Shown in pieces: positions 48,339 to 59,268 of a stretch of DNA of 64,000 nucleotides. The number at the start of each line of letters is the position of its first letter. The first letter of the stretch is position 1. The notes under the pieces are model-generated. The model had not been told where the DNA came from. It searched no databases and saw only the letters and a program-made list of their open reading frames with translations. Both the position numbers and the translations under genes were made by a program. The DNA is taken from assembly GCA_963576475.1 (NCBI GenBank), contig OY754970.1, positions 40,743,447-40,807,446 on the forward strand, in the 5' to 3' direction. Source of the stretch: Molanna angustata (lineage: Eukaryota > Arthropoda > Insecta > Trichoptera > Molannidae).

Positions 48339-48900
48339 TTAAACATTTTCCTTAAATTTTAAGATTTTATCTCATAAATTTATAATTGATAGTTATTATT
48401 ATTATATTTGTTGTACTTTTATTTTAAATTTGAAGTTTTAATCTTTTGTATAATTGTTTCGGTTTTTTTTAAATAGGCTAATGTGAAATAAATAAAATAA
48501 AAATAAAATAATTAACCATTGAAATACGCACATTCTTTTTCTACTACTTCCATGCCATTTTCCAGTTCATTTGGGGTCGAACCTTCTGGTATGCAATCGC
48601 CAGACCTGTAGATCTTGCAACTATTGATACCAGAAGAAAGGGGATTTGGCTATAATTTTTTATGACCAGATGCCACCTGAATGTCACCGTTCACTGTTCA
48701 TCCGCTGCCATGTCTATTGTGCACTTCTGCCCAAAATAATACGTTATCAGATATAAATCCTAGGTTAAGTCTTGAATAGTGTGCAAAAGGATTTAGGTTT
48801 AATCAATTGTTTTTCCTCAATCGCCTCCGAAGATGACGATTTGCCCACTGTTAGTCTCTTGTTAAAATTTCATAACTTGGATTTAGTTTTGTTGTAACTG

Positions 48901-49125
48901 TATGCTGTTAAGAATAGTGCTTCCACTTTCCTATGATCATCATTTTTGGGTGTCTCATTTATGGGTAAACGAAAATACAACAGGCAAAATAACACAACTA
49001 GTACCTACAGTAATGATGTTCACAAACAATTCTGAATGTAGGTGAAACGAGAATGATGTATCGTGCTTCATTTTATAAGTTAATGCACACCCCACATTGT
49101 GGTATTAGTCGTAATGGTATTAATG
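48901..49125 (+). repeat. Dispersed ~270-bp repeat, copy 3
   Basis: AAGAATAGTGCTTCCACTTTC through GAATGTAGGTGAAACGAGAAT to CCCCACATTGTGGTATTAGTCG and TAATGGTATTAATG. A shortened and diverged family member. Confidence 0.6.
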
Positions 49126-49577
49126 TAGGAATCTATTCAAAACAGAGGTTGATACAACACATTAAAAGCTAATTTTATTTTGATAGTGTTCAATTATTTT
49201 TCTGTTCTTGTTTTATACATCGACTTATTTCTAGATGCAAATACTTTCCCATTATTCAAAATAATAATAAATCAATCATTATTTCGTCAGTTCCTTGTCC
49301 TGTTGTTTGGTGGAAGAGCTCCTTAAACATTCACTAAAAGTCTTTGTGGTTCAGCATCAACAAAAGATACTATTTCCCTTACATTGTTAGGTTTATGTTT
49401 CAATGTATGTATATTGGTATTTAGTGCACTCCTTAAATGCCTTTTGATGTCACGATGTTTATATCACATTGTTTTAAAATCGTAGTTGAACAGAAAACTT
49501 GGATGATTTAATAATGTAGACGAATAAGGCTGCCGTTGCAGCGGGATTCTTTCGAACTATTGTATGGAGAAACCAAC

Positions 49578-49985
49578 ACAGGTTGAAAGAAAACAAAATG
49601 AAGATATATAAGACCTGCGTAAGGCCAATAATGACATACGGCATCGAAACCAAACCGATACCACTAGAACAAAGAGTCTCTTGCGAACCACCGAGATGAA
49701 AACTTTCCGCCCCATCGAGAAAGAGTACGAAACTCCGAAATTTGGAGGATCTGCGATGCCGAAGATGTCGTGCGAAGTGGTAGAAACAGAAGACGTTACT
49801 GGAGAGATCACGTCGAAAGAGCGGATTCAGTGAGAGTGGTGAAAATAGCGGCAGACGATATACAGTCATCCAGCAGACCCCCTGGACGACCGCCGAAGAG
49901 ATGGAAGAACCGCTGGACATCCGCGTCCCAGGAGTGAATCCGAGAATAAACAGTACCCAGTACTAGAACAATCAGAAGGAGAAGA
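49578..49985 (+). pseudogene. LINE ORF2 C-terminal fragment
   Basis: LKENKMKIYKTCVRPIMTYG, then TTRTKSLLRTTEMKTFRPIE, RRRYWRDHVERADSVRVVKIA and SSRPPGRPPKRWKNRW in shifting frames. Same group as the fragment at 4.0 kb. It precedes the TACA microsatellite in which the large LINE sits. Confidence 0.75.
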
Positions 49986-50013
49986 AGAAGATATAGTTCC
50001 TGTTAGCTATCCG

Positions 50014-50070
50014 AGAAGTATACATACATACATTATAACTACATACATACAGTACATACATACATACAGT
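50014..50070 (+). repeat. TACA microsatellite, LINE insertion site
   Basis: Imperfect TACATACA runs just before the large LINE. Together with the TACATACC after its poly-A they look like one split microsatellite tail of a minus-strand LINE. Confidence 0.7.
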
Positions 50071-50084
50071 ATAAACTTACCGTG

Positions 50085-50753
50085 ATGCGTGAGGAATTCG
50101 GATTCTTCAAGGAGTCTATTAACTTTTGTTCTGCGAAGATGGATGACTTCAACAAAAGAATGGATGAGTTTGATTCGAAGATCAAATCAATGGACAAATT
50201 GCAAAAGAAAAACATGGAGTTAGAGGAGCGGATGCTGTATCTGGAGGACAAAATTGAGAGCAACGAACGATATTCAAAAAACTATAATGTAGCTATAAGA
50301 GGCATACCAGTAACAGTAGAAGAAAATTTAAACGAGGTTATAACAAATTTGAATAATTTAGTAAATTTGGACAAAGCAAAAATAAATATTGATTCTGTTT
50401 ATAGGGAGCCAGGTAAGGCTTTTCCCAATAAGACGAGACCTGTAATCCTCAGATTCAAAAATATCTGGCAAAGAGACCATTATATACAAGAAATAAAGAA
50501 CTATAACAGGAGTTTGGATAAGGAGGACAAATTAAACACCAGCAGTCTGGGAATAGCGGGTCCGCGAACTCCGATTTATGCGTCCGAGGACTTAACCACT
50601 CAAGCAAAGAGATTCCTTTATCAAGCAAAATGTGCTGCAAAGGAAAAAAAATACTCATTTGTGTGGGTAAAGGGTGGTAAAGTTTTTGTTCGTAAAGAAG
50701 ACGGATCTAAAGCTATACAGATAAAAAATGAACGTACCTTCGATGAGCTTTAA
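50085..50753 (+). CDS. LINE ORF1 protein, FP25K-like, probably N-truncated
   Basis: The frame encodes about 222 aa from the ATG at 50085 and stays open upstream to 50007 without another ATG. Residues ~1-65 are heptad-rich and charged (KMDDFNKRMDEFDSKIKSMDK), typical of a coiled coil that trimerises ORF1 proteins. Residues ~68-223 run from NVAIRGIP through RPVILRFKN, ASEDLTTQAKRFLYQAK and YSFVWVKGGKVFVRKEDGS to the end. This is the arrangement of the FP25K/FP-C domain common in ORF1 proteins of arthropod Jockey- and CR1-type LINEs and of the baculovirus few-polyhedra protein. The role is binding LINE RNA to form the retrotransposition particle. Most relatives have extra N-terminal sequence that is missing here. 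Confidence 0.85.
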   Translation: MREEFGFFKESINFCSAKMDDFNKRMDEFDSKIKSMDKLQKKNMELEERMLYLEDKIESNERYSKNYNVAIRGIPVTVEENLNEVITNLNNLVNLDKAKINIDSVYREPGKAFPNKTRPVILRFKNIWQRDHYIQEIKNYNRSLDKEDKLNTSSLGIAGPRTPIYASEDLTTQAKRFLYQAKCAAKEKKYSFVWVKGGKVFVRKEDGSKAIQIKNERTFDEL

Positions 50754-50934
50754 AATAAAGACTTTTAATTCGAAGATGATATGCACGTTGTTACGCCTTT
50801 GAAATGGATATTTCAAAACCTGAAAAATTCTTTGTATGGTATGATATTCACCTTTTATTACAAATTGAGGCCTCAGAATTGTTTACTGGTATAGATTATT
50901 ACATAATACATACATACTTTCAATTTAAACAGAA

Positions 50935-53898
50935 ATGGCTCTTATTGATGATGAGTTGCAAATTTTAGTTGATGTGGAAACGATGAATATTGTCGACGCA
51001 TCCAGGGCAGCTTCATACTTTACTGAGGATTATAACTTCAAAATATTTAACCAAAACATCAGAAGCGTTACCAAAAACTTTGACAATCTACTGGTTTCAC
51101 TGGAACAAATAAAGATTAAATTTGATATAATTATTCTTACCGAATGCTGGATAAGTGATGACTTTACAGCACCAAGAATTCTCGGCTTCGATGTGTTTAC
51201 TTCAAAACACCATAAAAATCGTTCCGAGGGGGTTGTTGTTTACATAAGGGATCATTTAAGTGGTACGTCGGTACCGATTACTATCACGGAAGCAAACAAC
51301 GTATGCGTCAAATGTCTGGATTCAATAGTCATAATTGCTATTTATCGCTCCCCTTCGCACAGCAATATAACCCCGTTTATAAACTCCTTGAATGAAGCTC
51401 TGAGAAGTCAAAATAGATACAGAAACTGTATCATAGCTGGGGACTTAAATATTAATATTATAGGAGAAAGACACCATCAAGCTGATGATTATGAATGCCT
51501 GTTTGCAAGTAATGGCTTTCTGTCAGCCATAAATCTACCTACTAGAATAACATCTTCTACGCGATCCTGCATAGATCATATATATGCCAGGACCACACTT
51601 AAAATCACAGCAGCCGTGATAAACACAACAGTGACTGACCACTTCGCCACGATAGCTGCTTTTGTCAATAAAAATAATGTCGAAAAATCTACTCCACAAA
51701 ACTTAACCCCTCGCAAATTTACAGATTATAATTCGATAAAATCTGAGCTTGATACTTTATCTTGGACAAATATCCTCAACGAAAATGATGTCAACAATGC
51801 AATGAAAATGTTCATCGAACAAGTAAACACATGTGTCACCAAACACACCACGATTAGGACGCTGAACCATAAAAACAAAAAACTTCGACCATGGATCAAC
51901 AGTAATATTGTGAAAAGTCTGCATAAACGCGACAAACTTCATATGCAGGTCTCTAGATTTCCAAACAACCATAGACTACTAACTTACTACAAAAAATATA
52001 GAAACATTTGCAGAATATTAGTGAAGCAGACTAAAGAAGAATATTACAGACGAAAAATTGCAGAAAACAAAGAAGATCCTAAAGCATTGTGGAAAGCAGT
52101 GAAAGAAATTAACAATATAAGTGGGAATACAACTATAAAACTAAAACAAATTGAACATAATCACAAGAAGATTACTGACAAAACAGAAATAGCTACGACA
52201 CTAAACAATTATTTTGCGGACATAGGACAGACTTTAGCACATCAACTCTTGAACAAAATGAATACCGATGAACTATCCCTAGCTAACAAATTCAATAACA
52301 CTACTACTACACACAATACATTCACAATGACACCTTTTCAGACCAAAAACATAATTAACCAAATAGATAGACTGAGAAACGACTGCGCTACCGGACCTGA
52401 CAAACTAGACACTAAACTAATCAAGCAAATAAAACAACAAATAGCTATCCCATTTACCCATATTTGTAATCTAAGCATTTCTAGTGGTGTCTTCCCCGAT
52501 CATTTCAAATATGCCAATATTGTCCCAATATACAAATGCGGCGACAAACAGAGTCCATCGAATTATAGGCCAATCTCGCTCTTAAATGTTTTATCAAAGG
52601 TTCTTGAAAATCTTGTTAAATATCAACTAGTAGAATACTTGGACAAACACAAAATTCTCTCGAATAATCAATTTGGTTTTCGGAAAAATATGGGAGTACA
52701 AGACGCAATCTTGAAAGTCACGAAACACATTTCAAAAAACGTTGACCAAAACAAAAATTGCATTGCTGTGTTCCTTGATTTAAGTAAAGCATTTGATACG
52801 GTATCTCATAAAATCCTACTAAAGAAAATTGAGAATATTGGTATAAAAGATACGTCATATAACTGGTTTAAGACATATATAACTGATCGCACTCACTCAA
52901 TAAACATTGATTCTGAAATAAGCTCAAACAGACAATTATCGTACGGAGTACCTCAAGGTAGCACACTTGGGCCGATTCTGTTCCTACTATACATTAACTC
53001 ACTTTGCCAATTAAATATCGACGGGGACTTGACATGTTATGCAGATGACACAGTTATAATTTTTACATCTGACTCTTGGACAGGAGTATTTAATAGGGCC
53101 TCTGTCGGACTCGATAAAATTAAAAAATGGCTAGACGTTAATCTACTGACACTAAATATTGAAAAAACAAAGTACATGACTTTTAGTATAGACCCTAGAC
53201 GTCAACCTAAGCTCGACAGCAACTTGACTATACACGATTGTACTCGACGTCAAAGCTGCTTCTGCAAGACTCTCAATAGGACAGCGGAAATTAAATACTT
53301 AGGTATTTACATTGACAATTTCTTTAGATGGACTGAACACATAAACGCAACTGCAAAAAAAATTAGAAAACTTATATATTTATTCAAAAACATTCGTAAT
53401 ATAATGGACCAAAAAACTTTAAAAACTATATATTATGCTTTAGCACAATCCATTATCTCTCACGGAATGATTGGATGGGGAGGTGCAGCTAAAACAAATA
53501 TGGATCCTCTCTTTAAAGCTCAAAAAGCTCTCATTAAAGTAATTACAAAAAAACCTTTCCTTTTCCCAACCATTCAACTATTTAAAGACTTTAACGTACT
53601 AACTGTAACACAACTTTATGTAAAACAAATACTAATACACTTTCACAACGATAAAGAAAACCATATCACTGCTCAACATTCTCACGATACAAGACACAGA
53701 CTTCAACTAATAACTCCGAAGACGAATACTGCATACGGACATAGACATTATCAATACTTGGCTCCAAAAATACTAAATATAGTTGCTAAAGACATAAAGG
53801 ACATACAGATAATGAAGAAGACAAGACTAAAACTAACAATTCATACGTGGCTATATAATAAAGGGATTGACTATTGTCAGCAAATTGTCAATCCCTAA
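50935..53898 (+). CDS. LINE ORF2: endonuclease plus reverse transcriptase, 987 aa
   Basis: ORF2 is full length and uninterrupted. Residues ~35-245 form an apurinic-type endonuclease: N41 in FNQNIRS, E70 in LTECW, Y137 in IYRSPS, D170/N172 in AGDLNIN, D214 in SCIDHIY, and D235-H236 in VTDHFAT; all expected catalytic residues are present. Residues ~520-760 form the reverse transcriptase: NYRPISLLNVLSKVLE (543-558), NQFGFRK, FLDLSKAFD with catalytic D615, YGVPQGSTLGP (670-680) and YADD at 702-705. A C-terminal region follows, with KYLGIYID, a GWGG segment near 847-850 and a basic end. The enzyme nicks target DNA and copies the LINE RNA in place. The ATG at 50935 is the first in frame. All catalytic motifs look competent, so the copy could still be active if ORF1 were complete. 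Confidence 0.95.
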   Translation: MALIDDELQILVDVETMNIVDASRAASYFTEDYNFKIFNQNIRSVTKNFDNLLVSLEQIKIKFDIIILTECWISDDFTAPRILGFDVFTSKHHKNRSEGVVVYIRDHLSGTSVPITITEANNVCVKCLDSIVIIAIYRSPSHSNITPFINSLNEALRSQNRYRNCIIAGDLNINIIGERHHQADDYECLFASNGFLSAINLPTRITSSTRSCIDHIYARTTLKITAAVINTTVTDHFATIAAFVNKNNVEKSTPQNLTPRKFTDYNSIKSELDTLSWTNILNENDVNNAMKMFIEQVNTCVTKHTTIRTLNHKNKKLRPWINSNIVKSLHKRDKLHMQVSRFPNNHRLLTYYKKYRNICRILVKQTKEEYYRRKIAENKEDPKALWKAVKEINNISGNTTIKLKQIEHNHKKITDKTEIATTLNNYFADIGQTLAHQLLNKMNTDELSLANKFNNTTTTHNTFTMTPFQTKNIINQIDRLRNDCATGPDKLDTKLIKQIKQQIAIPFTHICNLSISSGVFPDHFKYANIVPIYKCGDKQSPSNYRPISLLNVLSKVLENLVKYQLVEYLDKHKILSNNQFGFRKNMGVQDAILKVTKHISKNVDQNKNCIAVFLDLSKAFDTVSHKILLKKIENIGIKDTSYNWFKTYITDRTHSINIDSEISSNRQLSYGVPQGSTLGPILFLLYINSLCQLNIDGDLTCYADDTVIIFTSDSWTGVFNRASVGLDKIKKWLDVNLLTLNIEKTKYMTFSIDPRRQPKLDSNLTIHDCTRRQSCFCKTLNRTAEIKYLGIYIDNFFRWTEHINATAKKIRKLIYLFKNIRNIMDQKTLKTIYYALAQSIISHGMIGWGGAAKTNMDPLFKAQKALIKVITKKPFLFPTIQLFKDFNVLTVTQLYVKQILIHFHNDKENHITAQHSHDTRHRLQLITPKTNTAYGHRHYQYLAPKILNIVAKDIKDIQIMKKTRLKLTIHTWLYNKGIDYCQQIVNP

Positions 53899-53985
53899 CA
53901 ACATATCTCATATAGGACTAACATAGTGAAACATAGACTGCACAATATAACAACATTATGTAACTAATTATTATGTAACTAGTAT

Positions 53986-54020
53986 ACCACCTCGGAACAG
54001 GCCTGGCCTAGTGAGGTGGT
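53986..54020 (+). other. Conserved 3' UTR hairpin of the LINE
   Basis: ACCACCTC and GAGGTGGT form a perfect 8-bp stem around an inner GC-rich loop containing AGGCCTGGCCT. The same 35-bp hairpin recurs at 54226-54260, and a relative occurs at 38066-38095. LINE reverse transcriptases of several clades recognise such 3' stem-loops; the role here is inferred. Confidence 0.7.
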
Positions 54021-54079
54021 ACAAACCAACCCATATAAAAAAAAAAAAAAATATTTTCACGAAAATATATTGTATATTG

Positions 54080-54383
54080 CTATATAATAAAGGGATTAAC
54101 TATTGTCAGCAAATACTTAAACATTAACAACATATACAACAAATCTTACATAGTGAAACATAGACTGCACACTGCACAATATTACAGTTTATTTCGATTT
54201 AGTAATTAATATATGTAACTAGTCTACCACCTCGGAACAGGCCTGGCCTAGTGAGGTGGTATAAACCAACCCATGTATTTGATCTGTAATAATTTTAATT
54301 TTTCTGATATTTTTTTTTTGTACTTATATTGTAATTTTGTATTTTTGGTATCAATAATAAAAAAAAAAAAAAAAAAAAAAAAA
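54080..54383 (+). mobile_element. 5'-truncated second copy of the same LINE family
   Basis: Starting at CTATATAATAAAGGG, this segment repeats the last codons of ORF2 and the whole 3' UTR of the LINE just upstream, including the hairpin at 54226-54260, then runs into AATAATAAA and about 25 A. The two 3' ends differ by many substitutions and indels, so this is an older or different family member rather than a fresh duplication. A 15-A run and about 28 bp separate the copies. This fits two independent insertions in the same orientation; template switching is an alternative. Confidence 0.8.
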
Positions 54384-54492
54384 TACATACCATCACGCCA
54401 TAAGCAGAGATAAACGAGCGCCATACTTCTCTATGTTTGCACACATTCCTGGCTTCCTTTACATCCATGCATCATCTCATACACGTGGTCAT
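54384..54492 (-). pseudogene. 3' end of a LINE of the 40-kb family
   Basis: Minus-strand sequence from the ATGAGATGATGCATGGATGT region to GGCGTGATGGTATGTAT aligns with 40405-40517, the last codons and tetranucleotide tail of the 40-kb LINE. Its tail abuts the poly-A of the large LINE insertion. Confidence 0.65.
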
Positions 54493-55156
54493 GAATGATA
54501 TTTTATTTACCCGAGAAGCGATAGATGCAAAAGTAAAAATAAAAAAAAAACACGTGATATGTTTTAGATGTTTTACGATAGCTACATATACGACCGGTTT
54601 CGAAGTGACCACTTCTTCCTTAGAATGGATAACTATTAAACAATACTTATTACAATGCGAACAACGAATCTTGTCTTATTTACGTCAAATAAACGTAATT
54701 TTACTACATCAAATACAATTATGCGAATATTATGTTACGTTTCTTTAAGTGAAACGAAATTCTATGCAAAATACGGAGTTTCGTTAGCCACAAAGTAAAT
54801 AACGTAATATGTCTGCGTCCAGTTCGCATACCAATTAAATCACCCTTCATTAAAAGTTTGCGTTTGTGGAAATACGAGACGGGACTTAGTTGATGTAATA
54901 ATAATATAATATGTATGTACGTAGATTCAACCTCGGACCTTAAAGGCCATGTTGGTAGGACGAATATGATATTTGAAAATCTCCAACAGACACGCAATAA
55001 TTATTTCTACCTGTGTTTAATTTCATTATACATTATACCCTTACGCTTACCTGTTGCCCGGTTATTTTTTTATGAAGTACCTCCATACTACCGCACTAAT
55101 TGCACCCCATATTTAACTTTGTTTAGTTTTATTTGTTTTTTTGTTAATTCCACAAG

Positions 55157-56596
55157 CAGGGCCGGATAAATCATAGAACAATCCGGAACAAGAAGTCAGG
55201 GCGCTTGTCTAAAAAGGGCGCTTAAAATCCTAAAATGTTAATTATATCAATCAAAAATTCCCCAGGTATGGCACTCGGTTCTCTCTGCCTTCCCCGAAAG
55301 GGACACGGCGTGATGGTGTGTATGTTAAAATTCTGCGGTGTTAATATCTTGTCCGTCTATTACCGTGTTATTCGTAAATCGTAATCATTTACCTACCAAA
55401 TACTAACAAAACGTTTATGCAGCTCGACAGTCGATTCACACCCACACACACACATAATAATTGTAATAATTTACTTGCTTAAGTGTAAAAATTATCTACA
55501 TAATGAAGCCAGCGCCCCCCTATCTGAAATCGCCCGGGCGGTTCATAATGAATTTCATATGAGATGGTAGCGGCGTGTTTGAAAACATTCCAGATGCTAC
55601 ACACCATAGTAACTTTAATTATACATTATACTAAGAACTCTTATTGCTTGTTAATGAAACTACATAAGCCGTTTAAATATCCGGAACCTGTATACAACCA
55701 ATAGCAAGGTTTTCTAAAAAAGGGAAACAATGTTCTTTAGAAATGTTATGATAATTTCAGTGAAGTTTTCCCTTTCGACTTTAGACATACTTACTTATTT
55801 CCTTGATCTCGGACGCCGACTCGTCACCTGACTCTTTCAATTATTCATATATCTATCTATGTTTCTATCTCTCTCTTCTGTCTGATGTCAAGTGTTAACA
55901 CGTGTCAATATTTTTTACGAGTCTAGTATAGACCATAGATTTTAATATATACCTATAACTAGATGGAATACTAGGCGGCAAAGTGTATCGAAATCAATGG
56001 GAGTTTTCGTGTGCTGTTTTGTGTAAAATTCATTGGCATACCTCGTTTTATTAATATTAATTTATGTAGGTATTTATTATACCAAGAACTTATTTAGTGT
56101 TTTGAGTTAATTAGAATCGCGATTTGTTTTTTTTTAATTTAAGTTTGGTGTGATTTTAAATTTTTACTGGCATTTGATAGTTATATTGAGTTTTTTTAAT
56201 TAAAAATAGTTTTTATGATATTTTTAGTGTTAACATTAGTTATTAAGTTTAGTTTATTTACATAATACTTGAGATAGTTAAAAAGACTTTTAAATTATAT
56301 TTGACTTTAAAACGGTTTATGTGATGATCCAATACTTTAAAAATTGTAAGACCTAAGGTTTTAGTTTAAAATGCCTACTTCTCAGGATACGGTACATACC
56401 TACATGAATAGGAATAGGTAGAATTATAATTTATTTTTGTTCTTTGGTTTATATTAATATATTGATTTTTACTGTATAATATTGTATTATACTGCATAAT
56501 ATAATATTGAAATTCCAAACATTTGGGAAGGAGAGGGGGGGGGGGGCGGTTTAAAATATATTGCTCTGGGCGCAAAAACACGTTTATCCGCCCCTG
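55157..56596. mobile_element. Non-autonomous hAT-like element with 8-bp target duplication
   Basis: The ends are inverted repeats: CAGGGCCGGATAAATC on the left, and CAGGGGCGGATAAACG read inward from the right. The element is flanked by identical 8-bp direct repeats TCCACAAG at 55149-55156 and 56597-56604. An 8-bp duplication with CAGGG ends is the hallmark of the hAT superfamily. The 1440-bp interior has no transposase; it contains a LINE 3' tail (55268-55327) and a 12-G run at 56535-56546. It was mobilised in trans, judging by these ends. Confidence 0.85.
55268..55327 (+). mobile_element. LINE 3' tail nested in the hAT-like element
   Basis: CGGTTCTCTCTGCCTTCCCC to GGCGTGATGGTGTGTATGTT matches the end of the 40-kb LINE (GGTTCTCTCTGCCTACCCCG). 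Confidence 0.6.
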
Positions 56597-56604
56597 TCCA
56601 CAAG

Positions 56605-59127
56605 TTATGTAGGTGGTGTTCTCAAGTTGAATTCTTTAGTGATGTAATCATTTTAAATACTTACAAATTATGATTAAAGTTATTTATTTATTTATATTTT
56701 TTTGAAGACTAACAGCAATACATCAGTGTTACATTAATTTGATATAATAATATAACAGCCAATTAGAAGTATTCGCTGATAGGCCATACGGTCGGTTGCA
56801 AGATAAATAATATTACATAATGGTATTATATATTTCTGTTACAGATAAAGTAAGATGCTGCAATCGAGGTTGACATACTACCTATTAAATAAGAAAAATG
56901 AAGAGATAATCACAGAAAATATCATTCATTAATTTAAAAGTGAAATAGTTTTTTTTAATGTTAGCAAATAAATTACACAGTATTAATAAAAATGCACTAA
57001 GAATACATCTCGCTGCTGATTGCTACACAAAAATACATCAAATTCAGGTAAATTAAGTATTTAGTTATTCATATTGTTAGAAACATGCCAAAGAAATGAT
57101 ACTTGCTTTTACGAAAATATGGGATTTTAGGGTCGCGATTGAGTAGGAACCTTAAGATTAATTTTGCTAAGTAGATCTTAAGATTAGATGAAACGCATTT
57201 TCCATAATCCACCACAATGTAGGCAAAGAGAAATTAACTCCATGCTTTCATTTTTCATGATTGTGCCGGGGTCACTGCGTTTTATTGTTGCCTCTAGTCC
57301 CTTCTTTTTCTTCATTTTTGAGCATCGTATAAAGCTATCTTACATACATCACCTCACTCCTGAGCAATAAGGAATAGCTCGTCTCTCATTCCACCTTCCA
57401 AAAATACAACAATTTTTATTCAACCGAGAGAATTTCAAGTATGTGACAAAATATGAATGTCAAAGAAGCAATCACTTCAAAGCGTTGTGAAGAGACTACA
57501 TTAATAAGTAGGTATCTTGTTTCTCGTGACGTGTCATGCTTTGTACATATTTACTGACCGATGTCCTTCTTACAATATTTTTACATTGTTGCAGTCAGTG
57601 CATCTTGCTTTCAAACAAATGAGACACACTTAGCACGATTGCTTCCTGTGGCCCCTAAAAGAACACTTAAATTCAACAAAACTTAAAACCATCTCTCCTA
57701 AGAATACTCTTAGACTATTGTATCATTAAACTGTAAATGAGCTGTGGCTTCCCAAAGAAAATAAATATCAAATTGAGCTTGAATATGTTGCATATATTGA
57801 ATCATTAGTAACATTTATTTTAATATTTTTACGTCAGGTTTCCTAACACATTATACATATAAAAACGAAATAGAAAATAAGGATATAAACAATTTTATAC
57901 ATGAAAAGGACGTAATTAGTTAAAGTAGAGATATGTAAAATTATCTGCATGATCCTATACTTATCTTCTTAATATTATTTATAATATTAATCTTTGAAAT
58001 TAAAATAACCAAAAGATACACAATTGGTAGTAATTTATGCTATGTGCATATGAAAAAAATAAGAGACTCTTAGAACAAAACTTAATTGATGGGGTTAGAA
58101 AAAAGAAGCGAGCACCACTTATTTTTGTCTTGATATTTTACTATCCTGGAACTTTTTCGTTATTTTGTATTCACAAATTTCACAGTTTTGAAAAGTCATT
58201 CAGATGTTTATGCTTGTTTTTTGTAGACAAAGTTCATAGTTATAAATAAAATATTTATAAAAATAAATTAAAAACACAGTTTTGATCCACAAATAGTAAA
58301 TTTTATTCATGATTTATGTTTTCCAATTTTCAGTAAAATCGGATGCTCCATTACAATTTTTCCGTAAAAATAAACCGAAAAAACTTTATCGATAGTCGAA
58401 AATAGCATTAATACTGAATGAGTGAGCGCGTGTACGGTTCCGGGAAATTCCACAAAATTATATATCGCTAGTCAAGAAGAGATTTTGTTGTAGTGACATG
58501 AATAAGTGAAAAGAAATCCAATTTGTGGGAAATCACAATTCATTTCGTAGTCTATTGCGCCGTCAAATTATATTCATCCCAGGATAGCAGAATGCTGTAT
58601 GGGATATATCTGGCAGAACTGTTTCTGAATGGCGAGGTATATTAGATATTGTTGTGATTTATAATCCCCTGGTCATTGAAGTCGGAATCCACGTCTTGCT
58701 CTTCTGACTGTGACCGGCATATTCAATTATTATCGTTATTATTCATCCTCGTGCCACGTATTTCATCTTTAAATATATTCTACCCTAACACGAACACAAT
58801 ATTTTTATAATGGTATATTAATATCGTAATTGAGAAAAAGTAATTAATTACTCAAATGGATAGATAAACTACGATTATTTATGGTAAAAAAATAGTTTCA
58901 AATACTTTAATACAATCTATGGTGTAAATAATTTTAACAACATATTCAAAAGTATAAATGTAATGGATGCGGACTTATATATAATTGATAAGAATAATTG
59001 ACCCAACCAGATATAAATTGTGCCAAAATAATATGTTCCTTCTACTATACCTATCTTTTACTATACATGTTATTTAATACCTACATAATTTAATCAAGAT
59101 CTATAATCTATATGGCATGTATATGGC
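56605..59127. other. Gene-free AT-rich stretch
   Basis: No recognisable element. Open frames at 57.2 and 58.0 kb are short and compositionally weak. Confidence 0.55.
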
Positions 59128-59268
59128 ATGAGAACATGGGAATATCTCCTGCCAAAAATATTAAATGATATGGATGATGAGCTCTTGCATATATACACTA
59201 CGTGCCCTAAATTTTTTACCTACTTAAAAAGGTATATGATGAGATCCGATGACGACAGCTATGTGCTC
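59128..59268 (+). pseudogene. Possible LINE ORF2 C-terminal end
   Basis: The frame RTWEYLLPKILNDMDDELL to FFTYLKRYMM, ending SYVL and a stop, resembles the (F)...PK(I/L)(L/F)N...........F...L...L ending of Jockey/CR1 ORF2 proteins, including the intact copy here (YLAPKILNIV). Short and without a poly-A tail. Confidence 0.4.

Larger units (their letters stand above)
50070..54051 (+). mobile_element. Near-complete non-LTR retrotransposon (LINE), ORF2 intact
   Basis: The layout is ORF1 (50085-50753), a 181-bp gap, ORF2 (50935-53898), and a 3' UTR of about 140 bp with a conserved hairpin and a 15-A tail ending at 54051. The 5' boundary falls at the edge of a TACA/TACATAC microsatellite (about 50020-50070), and ORF1 starts inside a coiled coil with an open frame running back to 50007, so the copy is probably 5'-truncated. 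The microsatellite appears to be the tail of a minus-strand LINE whose coding remnant lies at 54384-54492, meaning this element inserted into that tail. Neither ORF has an internal stop, which implies a relatively young copy. The apurinic-type endonuclease and RT layout is that of the Jockey/CR1 group; I cannot fix the clade by eye. Confidence 0.9.
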
